In this document: one piece after another, positions 26,901 through 38,900 of the stretch
How the letters are laid out: each line of letters starts with the position of its first letter
Numbering within the stretch: position 1 is the first letter of the stretch
NCBI GenBank assembly: GCA_029964075.1
Contig: CM057141.1
Location: 9,672,001-9,736,000 of the forward strand
Source: Patiria pectinifera
Lineage: Eukaryota > Echinodermata > Asteroidea > Valvatida > Asterinidae
DNA: 64,000 nucleotides
Reading direction: 5' to 3'
Translations under genes and position numbers: made by a program
The notes under the pieces: generated by a model
What the model saw: only the letters and a program-made list of their open reading frames with translations
Databases searched by the model: none
Told to the model about the DNA's origin: nothing

Positions 26901-29900
26901 CTCAATTCATATGTGTGTGTCCTCGATTTACACCATAAACAAACTCATATGTATACATGTATGTATGTTCAGTGTGTTTATTGTGTACATGTACATTGTA
27001 CATGTATTGTTAAAAAGATGGGATATTGAGCATGATAACTCTGTGTTAACATACATGTACCTGTACCAAGGGCATGTAAAAGTTAGAATAGATCATTTGC
27101 AGCTATCCAAAAGAAACTGACCAAATTATTGTTAAAAAGCTTACTTGGTTTATACAGTAATGTAACTCCCTGTGAAATGATTCCTTCTGGCATGCTGTCA
27201 TTTTGAAGAAAACAATTAAAGGCGGCCATTTCCAAAGATGCGTCAAGTGATGTATTTTTGGAAATTTCCGTTAGCAGCTGGCTTGCAATTTGGTGAATCC
27301 TTGAATGGGTGCGCACAAACGTTGACACGATGCACATACATGCACAGTTGCTATTACATGTATTCGTCGGTTCAGTGCGTGACATCGCGTAGCTGCAATC
27401 GGCTGAATGAGAATGTGTTCCGGATGCTGATTTTGGGTGCATTTCGAGGTATGGCTCGGCTACTTTTGAATTGAAATCAAGATCCTAGAATATTGTTTTC
27501 TTGGAATATACAGCATTCGCTGAGGTAAAAGTTCATCATGTTAGTTGTTTAGCACCCGTGTTTAGATTTTGAGCACTTTTGTTGCTTCAACTGTTAAAAA
27601 TGCACAATTGACAAATGATCTACCCTACCTTTAAATGGCAGCAGTTACATACATACATGTACATGTACCGCAGTGTATATAATGCACGTCAATGTACATA
27701 TACTAAACTAACTTTAACCTTCTTACAAACATACATACATGTACATGAACATTGTATGTTGGTAATAAACACAACAATTAATGGTCCATGGAGTTTAAAA
27801 ATTTATAGCCTAGTGCCTATACGAGTACATTGTATGCACATACATACGGTACATACCGTATGCACATACATACGGTACATACCGGTATAGTGCATTGAAA
27901 TCTCTCCACATGGAAGAACGTGTACATAATGTACATGTGTGTACACGTACATTGTCACACAACATTGATATGACATTGTACATGTAAGTGTATATCTTGT
28001 TGAAATTGTAGGTACCGGTAAATTGTAACATTTTCTATAAAGTACGGTACTTTTCATTGAGAAATGAAATTTGGTTATTTTACTACTTTTTCAAGTGTCA
28101 ATTGTTCTTTATAATGTGAATCGGGAGTGCCAGCATTTAATCAAAAATATGTTCTTCGCTTGCTATAAAACTTGTCATGAAATTATCATCATTTGAAATT
28201 TCTCTCTATAACTTCAAAAATAACAAAAAGGTGAGGTTCTGTGGGTCATCATGATTTCATTTGTTCGTGATTGATTTATTTCTGGTTTTTCTTTTCCTGT
28301 CAACAGATACATGGGCATTGGTTTGTCAACAGAGGACTTTGTCAACAACATGAACAGACTTCCTGGTAGGAATTTAAGTGTTAATTCTGTAGTCAGTGCT
28401 CCACCCAAAAATGTGTCACTATTTTACTTCCTACTTATTTCTGACAAAAACCTTGTAAAACAAGCTTGTCCATTTCTCACTGTATCACACGAACCTTCCT
28501 AAGAACTTCTCACTGTACTGCACAAACCAGTGTCCCAACAAATTTTCCCTGTATCAAGCAAAGCAACTCCACCCATCTGTCACTGTATCACACAAACTTT
28601 CCCCGCCTATTTCTCACTAGTACACAAACCTGCCACGCCTATTTCACACTGTTTCACACAATCCGGCCCCGCCTATTTCTCACTGTATAACACGAACCTC
28701 GCCCCACCTGTTTCACACTGTATCACACAGACCTACTCCGCCTATTTCTCACTACAATGTAGTACACAAACCTGACAACTAACCTGACATGCCTATTTCA
28801 CACTGTATCACACAAACCTACCCCGCCTATTTCTCACTAGTACACGAACCTGCCACGCCTATTTCACACTGTTTCACACGAGCTTCGCCCCACCTGGTTC
28901 ACACTGTATCACGCAAACCTACCCCACCTATTTCTCACTAGTACACAAACCTGCCACGCCTATTTCACACTGTATCACACAAACCTACCCCGCCTATTTC
29001 TCACTGTGTAACACGAACCTCACCCCACCTGTTTCACACTGTATCACACAAACCTACCCCGCCTATTTCTCACTAGTACACAAACCTGACATAGACCCGC
29101 CTATTTCTCACTGTATAACACGAACCTCGCCCCACCTGGTTCACACTGTATCACACAAACCTACCCCACCTACTTCTCACTAGTACACAAACCTGACATG
29201 CCTATTTCTCACTGTATCTTACAAACCTAACCCGCCTCTTTCTCACTGAATCACACAAACCTGCCATGCCTATTTCTCACTGTATCACACAAACTTATCC
29301 CGCCTATTTTTCACTGTATCACACAAACCTACAGCACCTATTTCACTCTGTATCACCCAAACCTGCACCGCCTGTTTCTCACTGTATCACACAAGCTTCC
29401 CCGCCTGTTTCTCACTGTAGTACACGAACCTGCCCTGCCTGTGTCACAATGTATCACACAAACCTGCCCCGCCTGTTTCTCACTGTATCACACAAACCTA
29501 TTTGTTACTATAACACATTAACCTGCCCCACCCATTTGTCACTGTTTCACACAATCTTGCCTGTTTTTCTTAGTAGTACGTAAACCTGCCCCTCCTTTTT
29601 GTCAAGAGTATTAATTATGCAAACTTACTCTGCATATATTCTCGGAAACCAGCTTCACCAGCTTCTCAAGATAAACCCGCCCTGCGTATTTTTCACTGTA
29701 TCATGCAAACTTGCCCCGCCTTTTTCAAACTGTATTTGCCCAAAATGTGCCGCTCCCTTTTTTCGCAGGTTCTGCCCAAAACTGCCCCGCCTATTTCTCA
29801 TTGCACTGCCAAACAGTACCCGGTACCTGTTTCGTAACCACGCTGTTTTTCTCATTGTAGCATTTGTAAATGTTCTCTCATTATCTTGTTTGATTTCACC

Positions 29901-32900
29901 AGGGTGGGACAAACATTCCTACGGTTACCATGGCGACAATGGCCACACATTCAACTCAGCAGGGAACGGGCAGTCGTACGGCCCGACGTTTACGACGGGT
30001 GACGTGGTAGGCTGCGGCGTCAACCTCATAGACAACACATGCTTCTACACCAAGAATGGCGTCAACCTGGGTGTAGCGTTCACAGATTTACCTGTGAGTG
30101 GAACGAACCCTTCCCATACCTCCAACCCTCTGCCTTGCCTAACCTTCATCAACTCCCCAATCATACCCTCCTCCCTTGCTCCAATTCATAAAAATATCAT
30201 AGGAATAAAGTACATGTTATTGACTCATAACTGTAAATTTCATGAATTTGCATACTCTATTCACAACTTGTTTTCATATAAGGCCAAAAAAATTCGGTTT
30301 CCAATTCGGTTTCTGGTATGGAGCTTGCCCCAAAAGTTGTGCGGCGACGCGGCTTTTTTTTTTCGCCTATTTTTTTTTTTCAAATGTCGGTTGATGTTGC
30401 AGATGATGCTTCGATCCCCTTCGATCTCAAAAATATCCTTTAGAGTGGAGCTTGAGGTGACCTCAGTAAGGCCATAAGGCTTGAGAATTCTGCACCCACT
30501 TACGATCTCGATCGACACGAACATTAGTGAAATTTGGATAGTCAAGACAAAAATCAGAGAAAACGGTAACGCCAGACCATGGTCAGACCAAACATCGACA
30601 TCGTGCATGTGCTGCCAGGCTGGTCATTAGTCTATTCCCTTACATATTGCGCTAATTAAAAAGTGTTTACAGGTTCCAGATACACGACCATCACTCCCTC
30701 GGTCTGTCTTCAAAACGCACAATTACAAAATTACAACACCGTCTGCAAATGGTGCCCGACTAATTTTAGTGCAAAATATATTGGAGCCCAGAGAGGCTAC
30801 ATAAAGCTTCTACTCGATCGTAACCCCATATAAAAACACGTTAAAATTGTGCAGCAGCAGGATTCCAGTCAAACCAGTGAGTTTGGCGGTTTTGAGACAT
30901 CATCTTACATTGACAAAAAAAACTTTAAAATGTTGCCGACTCGCATGGCTACGGCGATGTGTGCGCATACCAGAAACCAGATACTTTAAGCTTAATTGAC
31001 ATACAGATTCTTGTCATTTGATTGGTGGAACTCACGTGGCATTCATTATTGCTCCAATTCACGCTGGGGCTCAAAAAGTCCCATTCGCCCATGGTGAATG
31101 GGATTTAGTATTCAACGGTTAGGATTATTCTTGTTCCATGGCACGGTATTTGTGTGCAAATGCATGCTGGTATGCGCGTTGAGCATTGCTCGAAGGGCGT
31201 ATTGTTCCCAAGAGCCAGTAGCTACAGAGTTGGGCTCAAACATTTAGTGAAGGGGTGGTTTGGAAGAAAGAAACACATTCCCCACCGATTTTGTATTAAA
31301 AGTGAAGTTCATTTAACTGTAAATCAAATGTCAGGCATCTACACATGTATGTCAGTTATATGAAACAATTATTGATTGGCTTTAAATTGTGAAATGAGAG
31401 GAATATGTATCGCTCGGTAAAATCTGGACTTTTCCAGTTCACTCGGCTTCGGTGAAATAAAAAAGTCCAGATTTTACCTTGGGATAATATTCCTCCCATT
31501 CCACTCTGAGCCACTCAATATTTGTATACAACCGGTATATACACTCAAAAGAAGAATTGCATGTACAGTCAATTTTCATGAAAATTGAATATTATCGGTC
31601 TGTCTCTTGGATGAGAGAATCGTTACATAATGTGAATTTTATTTCTTTTATTTCTGCTTAAAAAGCAATCTTGGGTATTTGTTCTCTGCTTAAAATAGAA
31701 TAAGATACATGTAAATATCTCAAATTGTTTCCATGACAACTTCATCTACGGAATGACCTAATGAGATATTGGCACAAGCCACGATTTGACAAGGAGGCCT
31801 ATTTGTGGGTTTATGCTTCCTATATTTTCTCCTTGTGAACACATGTTGGTTTCTCAAGAGGGATTTTGTTTTGAATAGATCTTATGCTTTGCATGTATCT
31901 CAGGGGTGTTATTTGTCATTTGAATCTGCATGTACTTGTATTAACAATGAATGCTCAAAAGGTTTACTCATGCCTTTCTGAGCAATATAAGACCATGGCC
32001 ATCTGACTCCGCTTTAACGCATAAGGTCTATAGAATGTCATTCTTGCAGTATTTTGTAAGATTTCCAATAAGGCTGGGCGGAATATACCGAATATTGGAA
32101 TATGCGATCATCAGCAGAATATCGGTATAGCATTTTTTCGATTCAAAGAGTCGGAAAAAAATGTGAGCGGTTTCTGGGAAAATATAAAAAAAATTAAACA
32201 ATGTTATTTTGCTTGCATCAGTTTTATGGTTTTATTGTTTGTCAAATGCCACATGTTTGTTAAAAACAACTATTGCGCACGATTAAAGGGTTTCCATGAG
32301 GAATATTAGATCAATTTTCTTCTTGAAAATCAGTCAAATATCAGCCATTCCATTACCTGTTCTTTATATTGTTTTAATAAGCTCTTTGTTAATTTTCGAC
32401 AAGTGCAGGCTCATGCAAAACCTGATCGGTGGCAAGCATTGGCGGGCACATGTTTGACTTGATCGGTGCATTTTGAAGTCGACTATGCGAGCATTCAATC
32501 AAGTCCAAGTTGGAATAATCAAATTATTTGAAAATGCACATCCCTAAATCTCAACCAATATTTAAAGATTTTTTTTTCTTTCCAAGGGCATTTTGTGTCA
32601 TGGTTTGTTTGCGTGTTTTGACCCAAATCACATCTGCCCAGTGCCTTGACATGGAGCCGAATCGACAGATATCATGCTGGGCCGTCCTGACTGTTTGCCA
32701 GACTCTATTTTGATCACACTGCCAATTTATTATTAATATTTTTCAGTACTTTTAATGCTTGGGACACATTGGACACTCAGTTATTTTACTGCTTGAAGAT
32801 TTATGTACAGAGCATTTTATTGTATTTTTACTGGAATTTAAAGTTCTTTTTTATTTGTGATGGACCCAAAATTATGTGTGGGAAGAAAAAGAAAAAAAAA

Positions 32901-35900
32901 AGTTCTATGCCCCAGTTTTAGACCCCTCTCAAATGACGCCATCTTCAGAAGAAAACTACAGCTGTGTTTTCAATGCCATCAGGTTCGTGTGCGCGCGGTG
33001 CAAAATGTTCTAAACGCGTGCAAGTTGCTTGAAATTTCTTTGAAATATGGCACGGCACAGCGGATGTGCGTCACAAAAATACCGAAGCATGTGACAATCT
33101 GTAGGCAGTGACGTCATTTGAGAGAGACCTATTGGGTCCACCACTGAGCTAAATTTTCCACAGTTGTTTTGCATCCTACTTAAGATTTTCAGCAATTTTG
33201 TTGCTTCAAGCGGGGAAAAAATACACTTTATAACTTGAAACTTATTGAAACTTATAACAGATAGTCCTTTCTAAACAGTTAGAAATAAACTGACTTACTA
33301 AACAAAGTTAGCCACAAGTGATTTTACCCACGGTATGAATTCTCATTTTGAGGTTGAATTTAGACTGGAAACATGTGCAGTCCGACTTGATATTCCTGAA
33401 CATGCCCAGACCATCTGTCAAATTGTTTGACAGGCTGGCAAACCTGAAAATGGTGAACAAACTCTTCAGAAGAACCGGGGTAGTTTGACATTCGGGAAAG
33501 TTTCAGAATTTTTTTCTGTCTTCTGGACTATTTGGAAATGAATAAACATCCAGAATTACGACATGTAGAATGATGTTTGTCAACAGTATTCAAAAAAAAA
33601 AAAAATTAAGTTGAAGAAAAAAATTGACTAGAGGGGGTTGGAACCTACAACATCATAAATACTGGACCGTAGCTTTTCCAACTGAGCTGTCCACCCCTGT
33701 ATGTTGACGGTTTCCTTATTTTGTCAACAACTTTGTTCAAGATGTGCTAGTCAGAAGCCATAAAACCCAGATGCCGTGTAGCCAAGGATCACGTGCAAAC
33801 ATGCCAAAGTCACGATGCTAGCAACATAAGAAATGCTGAAAACCTCAAGAAATGGCAACACGCAAAATGGGATCACTCAGAGAGGATTCAGCTTTTTTTT
33901 ATCACAGATTAAAACCACAAGAGATTAATTAGGTTTTTTCCGGACAGTTCACCCATGCCAATCTGTATGAAGGAAGTATAGTATTCTGGTACGTAAACAC
34001 TTTAAATATTAAAACAAAAATCATTGTTTTCTGTCTTTCAGAGTAACCTCTACCCCACGGTGGGGCTTCAGACCCCCGGGGAGATTGTGGACACAAATTT
34101 TGGTCAGAATCCGTTTGTCTTCAATATAGATGACCTCATGCAGGTTAGTGGTTGTTTATGTTTGTCTTACGCCATTGACCACGTACTTTGTGGTAGTGTA
34201 TAGTGTCCGGGCAAGAGCAGTTGGCGTTGTCAAGCTCACTCATGTGAGCTAGGATCGGGCACATTGTGTGCATGCGCTGGTGAGTGCGTGTGAGTGGCCG
34301 AAGTGCACATGCCAAAACTTAAAATGGTACGCATAAACCTGTCACGTGCACATGTTAGCATCTCACGAGACAGAAATGGCACCGAAGCAACTGTTAGCAA
34401 CGCTTGGAAGTAATACATTGTCTCATGTGCCTCAACCCGTGACCTGAATCCCACTCATTGTCTTTGGCATTGTTGATCCAATACAAGGTGACCTTTTCAT
34501 GATTTCTTGATCTCCAGCCATATAATTGTGGCCTTTGGTCCATTTTTGTTGCTGGTTGGCCAGAATGTGTGCATTTATATTCTGTGTATTGGATGCATTG
34601 TAGGCATACATGTAATCTGCATGTACGTGTATTCGTACCTTCTGAAGTGTGCACTTTAGAATTTTTCAGCCATGCACATCATGCATCTGTGCACTTTCAT
34701 GTACGGTGTGTTGGACTTTTTTCCAGACATTTGGTTGTGCAGTCGTGGCTTAGATGGGTTATAAAGGGACATAATGTCCTGGAGTGCGCCCAATTGGGCT
34801 AAAAAAGGCGTTTTAAACGAAATGGAAAGAGCATTTAAAACACTAGCATCCTTTAAAAACTGGGTGTTTTTGTGTCATTCTTGCGAGAACCATGCGAGAA
34901 TGATTTTCAGGGGGGTCAACATTTTGACTCTCAAAAGTCGAGCTGTTGGGTACTTGTTGGAATCCTGCATTTAGTGGGGGCACCAAGGATTTGGCTGGGG
35001 GGGGGGCGCTCACAATTTTGTTTTTAAATTATTTTTGGAAGTTTGAATTAAAAAAAAAAATGTTGCCCAAAATTTTGGAGATGGACTATTTGACGTTGGT
35101 GGCGCCATTAACGCCCCTACATACATATCACCACGGTCAAATCGTGGGACAACAAAAAAAATTAAGCCCCCTCCTAAAAAAAAGGAAAATTGACAACCTC
35201 TTGGGGGAAGGTGTGCCACTGCCTGCATTACATTGCATTGCATTCTGCGGATGTGCAAGAAACAACACCTGTGTATTAGTGCTGTATGTATTATGTGACA
35301 CACACAATGTAAACTGTACATTGAACTGATGTGGGCTGGAATTTAATTAACATGTGTGTATGCCAAAAAATGTCTGCTGCGTCCGATGTAAACAACCATT
35401 TTTACCCCTCAGCCGAGAGGCTCGAGGAGTATTGTCATCGCCTACGGCGTCTGTCCGTCTGTCTGTCCGGGCATACCACGGACCACTTGTGGGGTACCTG
35501 TCCTTTGTTTGAGGTACTCCGCAAATAAAATCTTTAGAAAAAAGGGTACCCCACAAGGAAATCTTTAGAAATAGGGACAATGGGACAACAATGGAGGTAT
35601 CCGCTCTGTTCACAAGTACCCCCTCACTGGCAAACAAAGTACAGTTGGGGGTGATCGACCGACACCATCTTGCCTGACTGCAATTTTGCCGCAACGCGCG
35701 GCCGTACCTTTGCGTGTACATAGTACAAATCCCCTGGTGTACATGCATCACACACAAGGAACGGTGCGCGTCTACCAGCTAAATGTCCCGCCCATGGCAT
35801 GTCGTTGCTAGGTAAAAGGGCGCCCTCTTTGTTGGCACACAGAGCTCATACCCCAGAAATCCACCTGGCTGGGATGTCCGTATGTCCAGGCAGCTTAGTT

Positions 35901-38900
35901 TCCGGATGATAACTTGAGTTAGAAATGTTGTTTGGGATTGCAACTTCGGTAGGGGGTTGCCCTGAGGAGTAGGCAAGTTGGGATGGGTTTTGAGGTCAAA
36001 AGGTTAAAGGTCAAGGTCACCGTGGTGAGTTAAAGGTACAATGTAAATGGTTTCTGGATGATAACTTGAGTTAGAAATGAGATTTTGCTGTCTAACTTTG
36101 GTAGGGGGTTGCCCTTCGGAGTAGGCAAGTTGGGAATGGTTTTGGGGTCAAAAGGTCAAAGGTCAAGGTCACAATGGTGAGTTAAAGGTAAATGGTTTCC
36201 GGATAACTTGAGTTGGAAATGAGATTTTGGTGTCTAACTTAGGTAGGGGGTTGCTCTTGGGTACAGGCAAGTTGGGATTGGTTCTGGGGTCAAAGGTCAA
36301 GGTCACCATGTTGAGTTAAAGGTTAATGGTTTCCGGATGATAACTTGACTATGGCTGAGGGGTTTCAACAGCAACGCTGTTATTTTGTTCTCTGTCTTTT
36401 CTCAGAAACTGTAAGATATTTGGTTTGTTGTCTTTCAACCAGACCTTTGAAAACGGATAAGTAAACAATCCAAAACTACTTTTTTTTTTAAAGGATTTCA
36501 GGCCGTAATGCCTCTTTGAAGTGGGGAGGGTCTTGATAATGGATGGATCTATTACAAAGTTTCTTTGAATAAATTTGAAAATGTGTGAATACATCTTGGC
36601 GGTACAGATTGAATCAAATTTACGTAATGCTTGTTTTAGAATTCTGCTTTTGTTATGGAAATAAATGGAAAATCTCACAAATCCTTTGCCAAAACTAGGT
36701 GGGAAGTAGCACTTTTCCCAACAAACTATATGACATTTTGGGTAGTAAGCTGTTTTGCCAAGCAGACAATACTTTGAGCCTAGTGAATTTCCGTGATAAG
36801 TAGCACTGTGAAAATGTTCCCACTGTGTTTTCAGGCTGATCTGAGAGTGAGTAATGTGTATTCCTATTTGAGCCTCGATTATTCACAGTGGCATGTTCCA
36901 AGTGTCCGGGTTCTGAGAATAAGTGCCAAATAGTGCAAGCACTGTGTGCACTGTTGATCTTTTGCTTCCTATTTTTATTGATTTATCTGCAGGAAATGCG
37001 GATGAAGACGTGCGCCACAATTTCCAGATTTCCTGTGCCAGATGACAAAGGGGAATGGCAAATGACGCTACACAGGTAGGGCTATGTGTATAATGATGGG
37101 AATGGCTTGGCGGGGGCACGATATAGGGCGTTGTGTGGCCTAGTCACCAGCTGGGGCCAATTTGACGGCGCTGCTAAACACAAAAATTTGCTTAGGACAA
37201 AAAAGTATGGCTTATACATTTTGTAAAAGCAGGTTACCAGCCAAAACTCCACTTTATGTATATTGCTCATGTTTAGTATTCAGCTGTTGTTTGCTTAGCA
37301 TGAAAATCACGTGGAGTTTTGGCTGGTAACCTGCTTTTATAAGCCATACTTTTTTTGTGCTGAGCAGATTTTTGTGCTTAACAGCGTCGTGAAATGGGGC
37401 CCAGACAGTAGAGTGAGGACACTACTTTTCAACTGTAAAGAAGCTCAAGGGAGAACTGTGGTTAGCCGTAGTTTGACTGAATTCACTGGTTACCAACAGC
37501 TGCGTACATCATAATGTATAGCGGGGAGCCAGGCATGAGAAGCTTAATGATGATGTTTTAATTATTTTAAAGTTGAACAAAGAAATTGACTGGGGCGGGG
37601 TTTGAACCTGCAATGTCCAGATTGCCATTCCACTGCTTTGCCAACTGAGCTATCCAACCCTGTGTTGGCGGTTCCCCATTTTGTCTCTGTCTTTGTTCAA
37701 GGGGCGCTAGTCAGAAGCCATAAACCACGAGAAAATCCCGATGCTAGCAACATCAGCAATGCTGCCAACTTGGGAAATAGCAAACAGGGCTCACTCAGAG
37801 GGATAACTCGGAGATCATTCAGGGATGATGTGAGAGCAACATCCCTTACGATTCAACCACTTTTCCGAAGGTCCTTTGATCGAACTTGCTTCAAAGTGCA
37901 TTTTTTTTTTTGTATCCCCTATTTCAGAATGGTATCAACCTACCTAGTCCACCATGGCTACTGCTCAACAGCAGAGTGTTTTGCAAGGTGTACGGGTCAG
38001 ACCATTGCGGAAGAGGTAGCAAGCATCAAAAACAGACAAAGTATGTTGAATTATTAGTGCTGCGTCTCATGTATATTTGTTTTACTTCAGTATTAAATCC
38101 AACAATATTTCCACTGGCCAAACCAGCTGTAAATTCTTGTTTAGGTCATGAGATGTAAAAAGTCAGCCCAAATTTTTTTCAGTCTCAAACAAAGAAAATC
38201 CAACATTAAAGTCCCATTTTTGGATCATGGTGGTTTCAGCAGAACTTTCATTATGCTGTCAGAGAACTCCCACCTTAAATTTTTTTACAAAGTATTTTCT
38301 CAAAGGCAGGGGTGGGATTTTTTTTGGATGAGACGTTTTCATGAGACGTTTTCATCCCAGACTTTTTGTTTTTTTTCCTTATGTCATTAATCAGAAGTTT
38401 ATATGAAAGAATTGCAATGGGCAAATTTGTAGGAGTGCCTTTTTAGGCAAATACATCAATGTACCGTAGACATCCTGTGATGCTCTGGGGGCTCTGTGAA
38501 CACATAAATAAACCGACAGTGCTTCTAATTTGGTCCTTGTACCTCCTAGATCCATCAAAATCCAATAGATGATTTTTTTGAGGATTTTGAAGGATTGAGA
38601 AAGGTTCTTTAAGAGCCCAAGCCACCATCGTCACTCTGGCCCATGTTGATTGCCCATGGATCTTAACAATTCAAAGAATATGTCATTGACTTCCGGCACA
38701 GTGGTGGATTTTGGAGGATTTAAGAAAATGCCCAACAAAAATGTAAAGTGAGTAATTTGGTTAAGTCTTGACAATGTCCTGTTGATTTGATGTTGTTATT
38801 TTTAATGCGTTCTGAAATTGTTTAGAGAAGACACAAAATGGACAAATTGTAATTGTGTGGAGGTGCACAGTTGTTAACTGGAGTTTCGCCTTATGATGCA

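Larger units (their letters stand above)
2951..28306 (+). other. Giant 25-kb RANBP9/10 intron
   Basis: Bounded by a clean donor and acceptor. It contains dense ACATGTAC tracts, two TTAA-flanked MITE families (7918-8351, 15448-15849, 20453-20943, 21415-21932), two roughly 2-kb inverted-repeat elements (10351-12331, 24803-26944), a nested tRNA-like SINE (9576-10206), the 18481-18946 repeat, a minisatellite (22255-22700) and the 23326-23892 element. A related pair of repeats at 3720-3860 and 14710-14875 shares a run around CACGTGAC and TCTCGACCAATAGG. I recognise no host gene inside. Confidence 0.8.
30094..34041 (+). other. RANBP9/10 intron c-d
   Basis: Holds the repeats at 30985-31560, 32071-32546 and 33600-33930, and a repeat at 32910-33200 related to 27230-27600 and to the minus strand at 63935-64000. 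No exon seen. Confidence 0.75.

Noticed and set aside
28466-29583. Repetitive open frames reading [15 protein letters not shown]
   Set aside because: Translation of the 34-bp minisatellite; the unit is not a multiple of three.
28480-29820. CRISPR-like array
   Set aside because: Units are contiguous without unique spacers and lie in a eukaryotic intron.
29599-30477. Longest open frame in the window (292 codons)
   Set aside because: It is a read-through of decayed minisatellite, true exon c (29903-30093) and following intron. Only the middle is homologous to anything, and good splice sites bound it.
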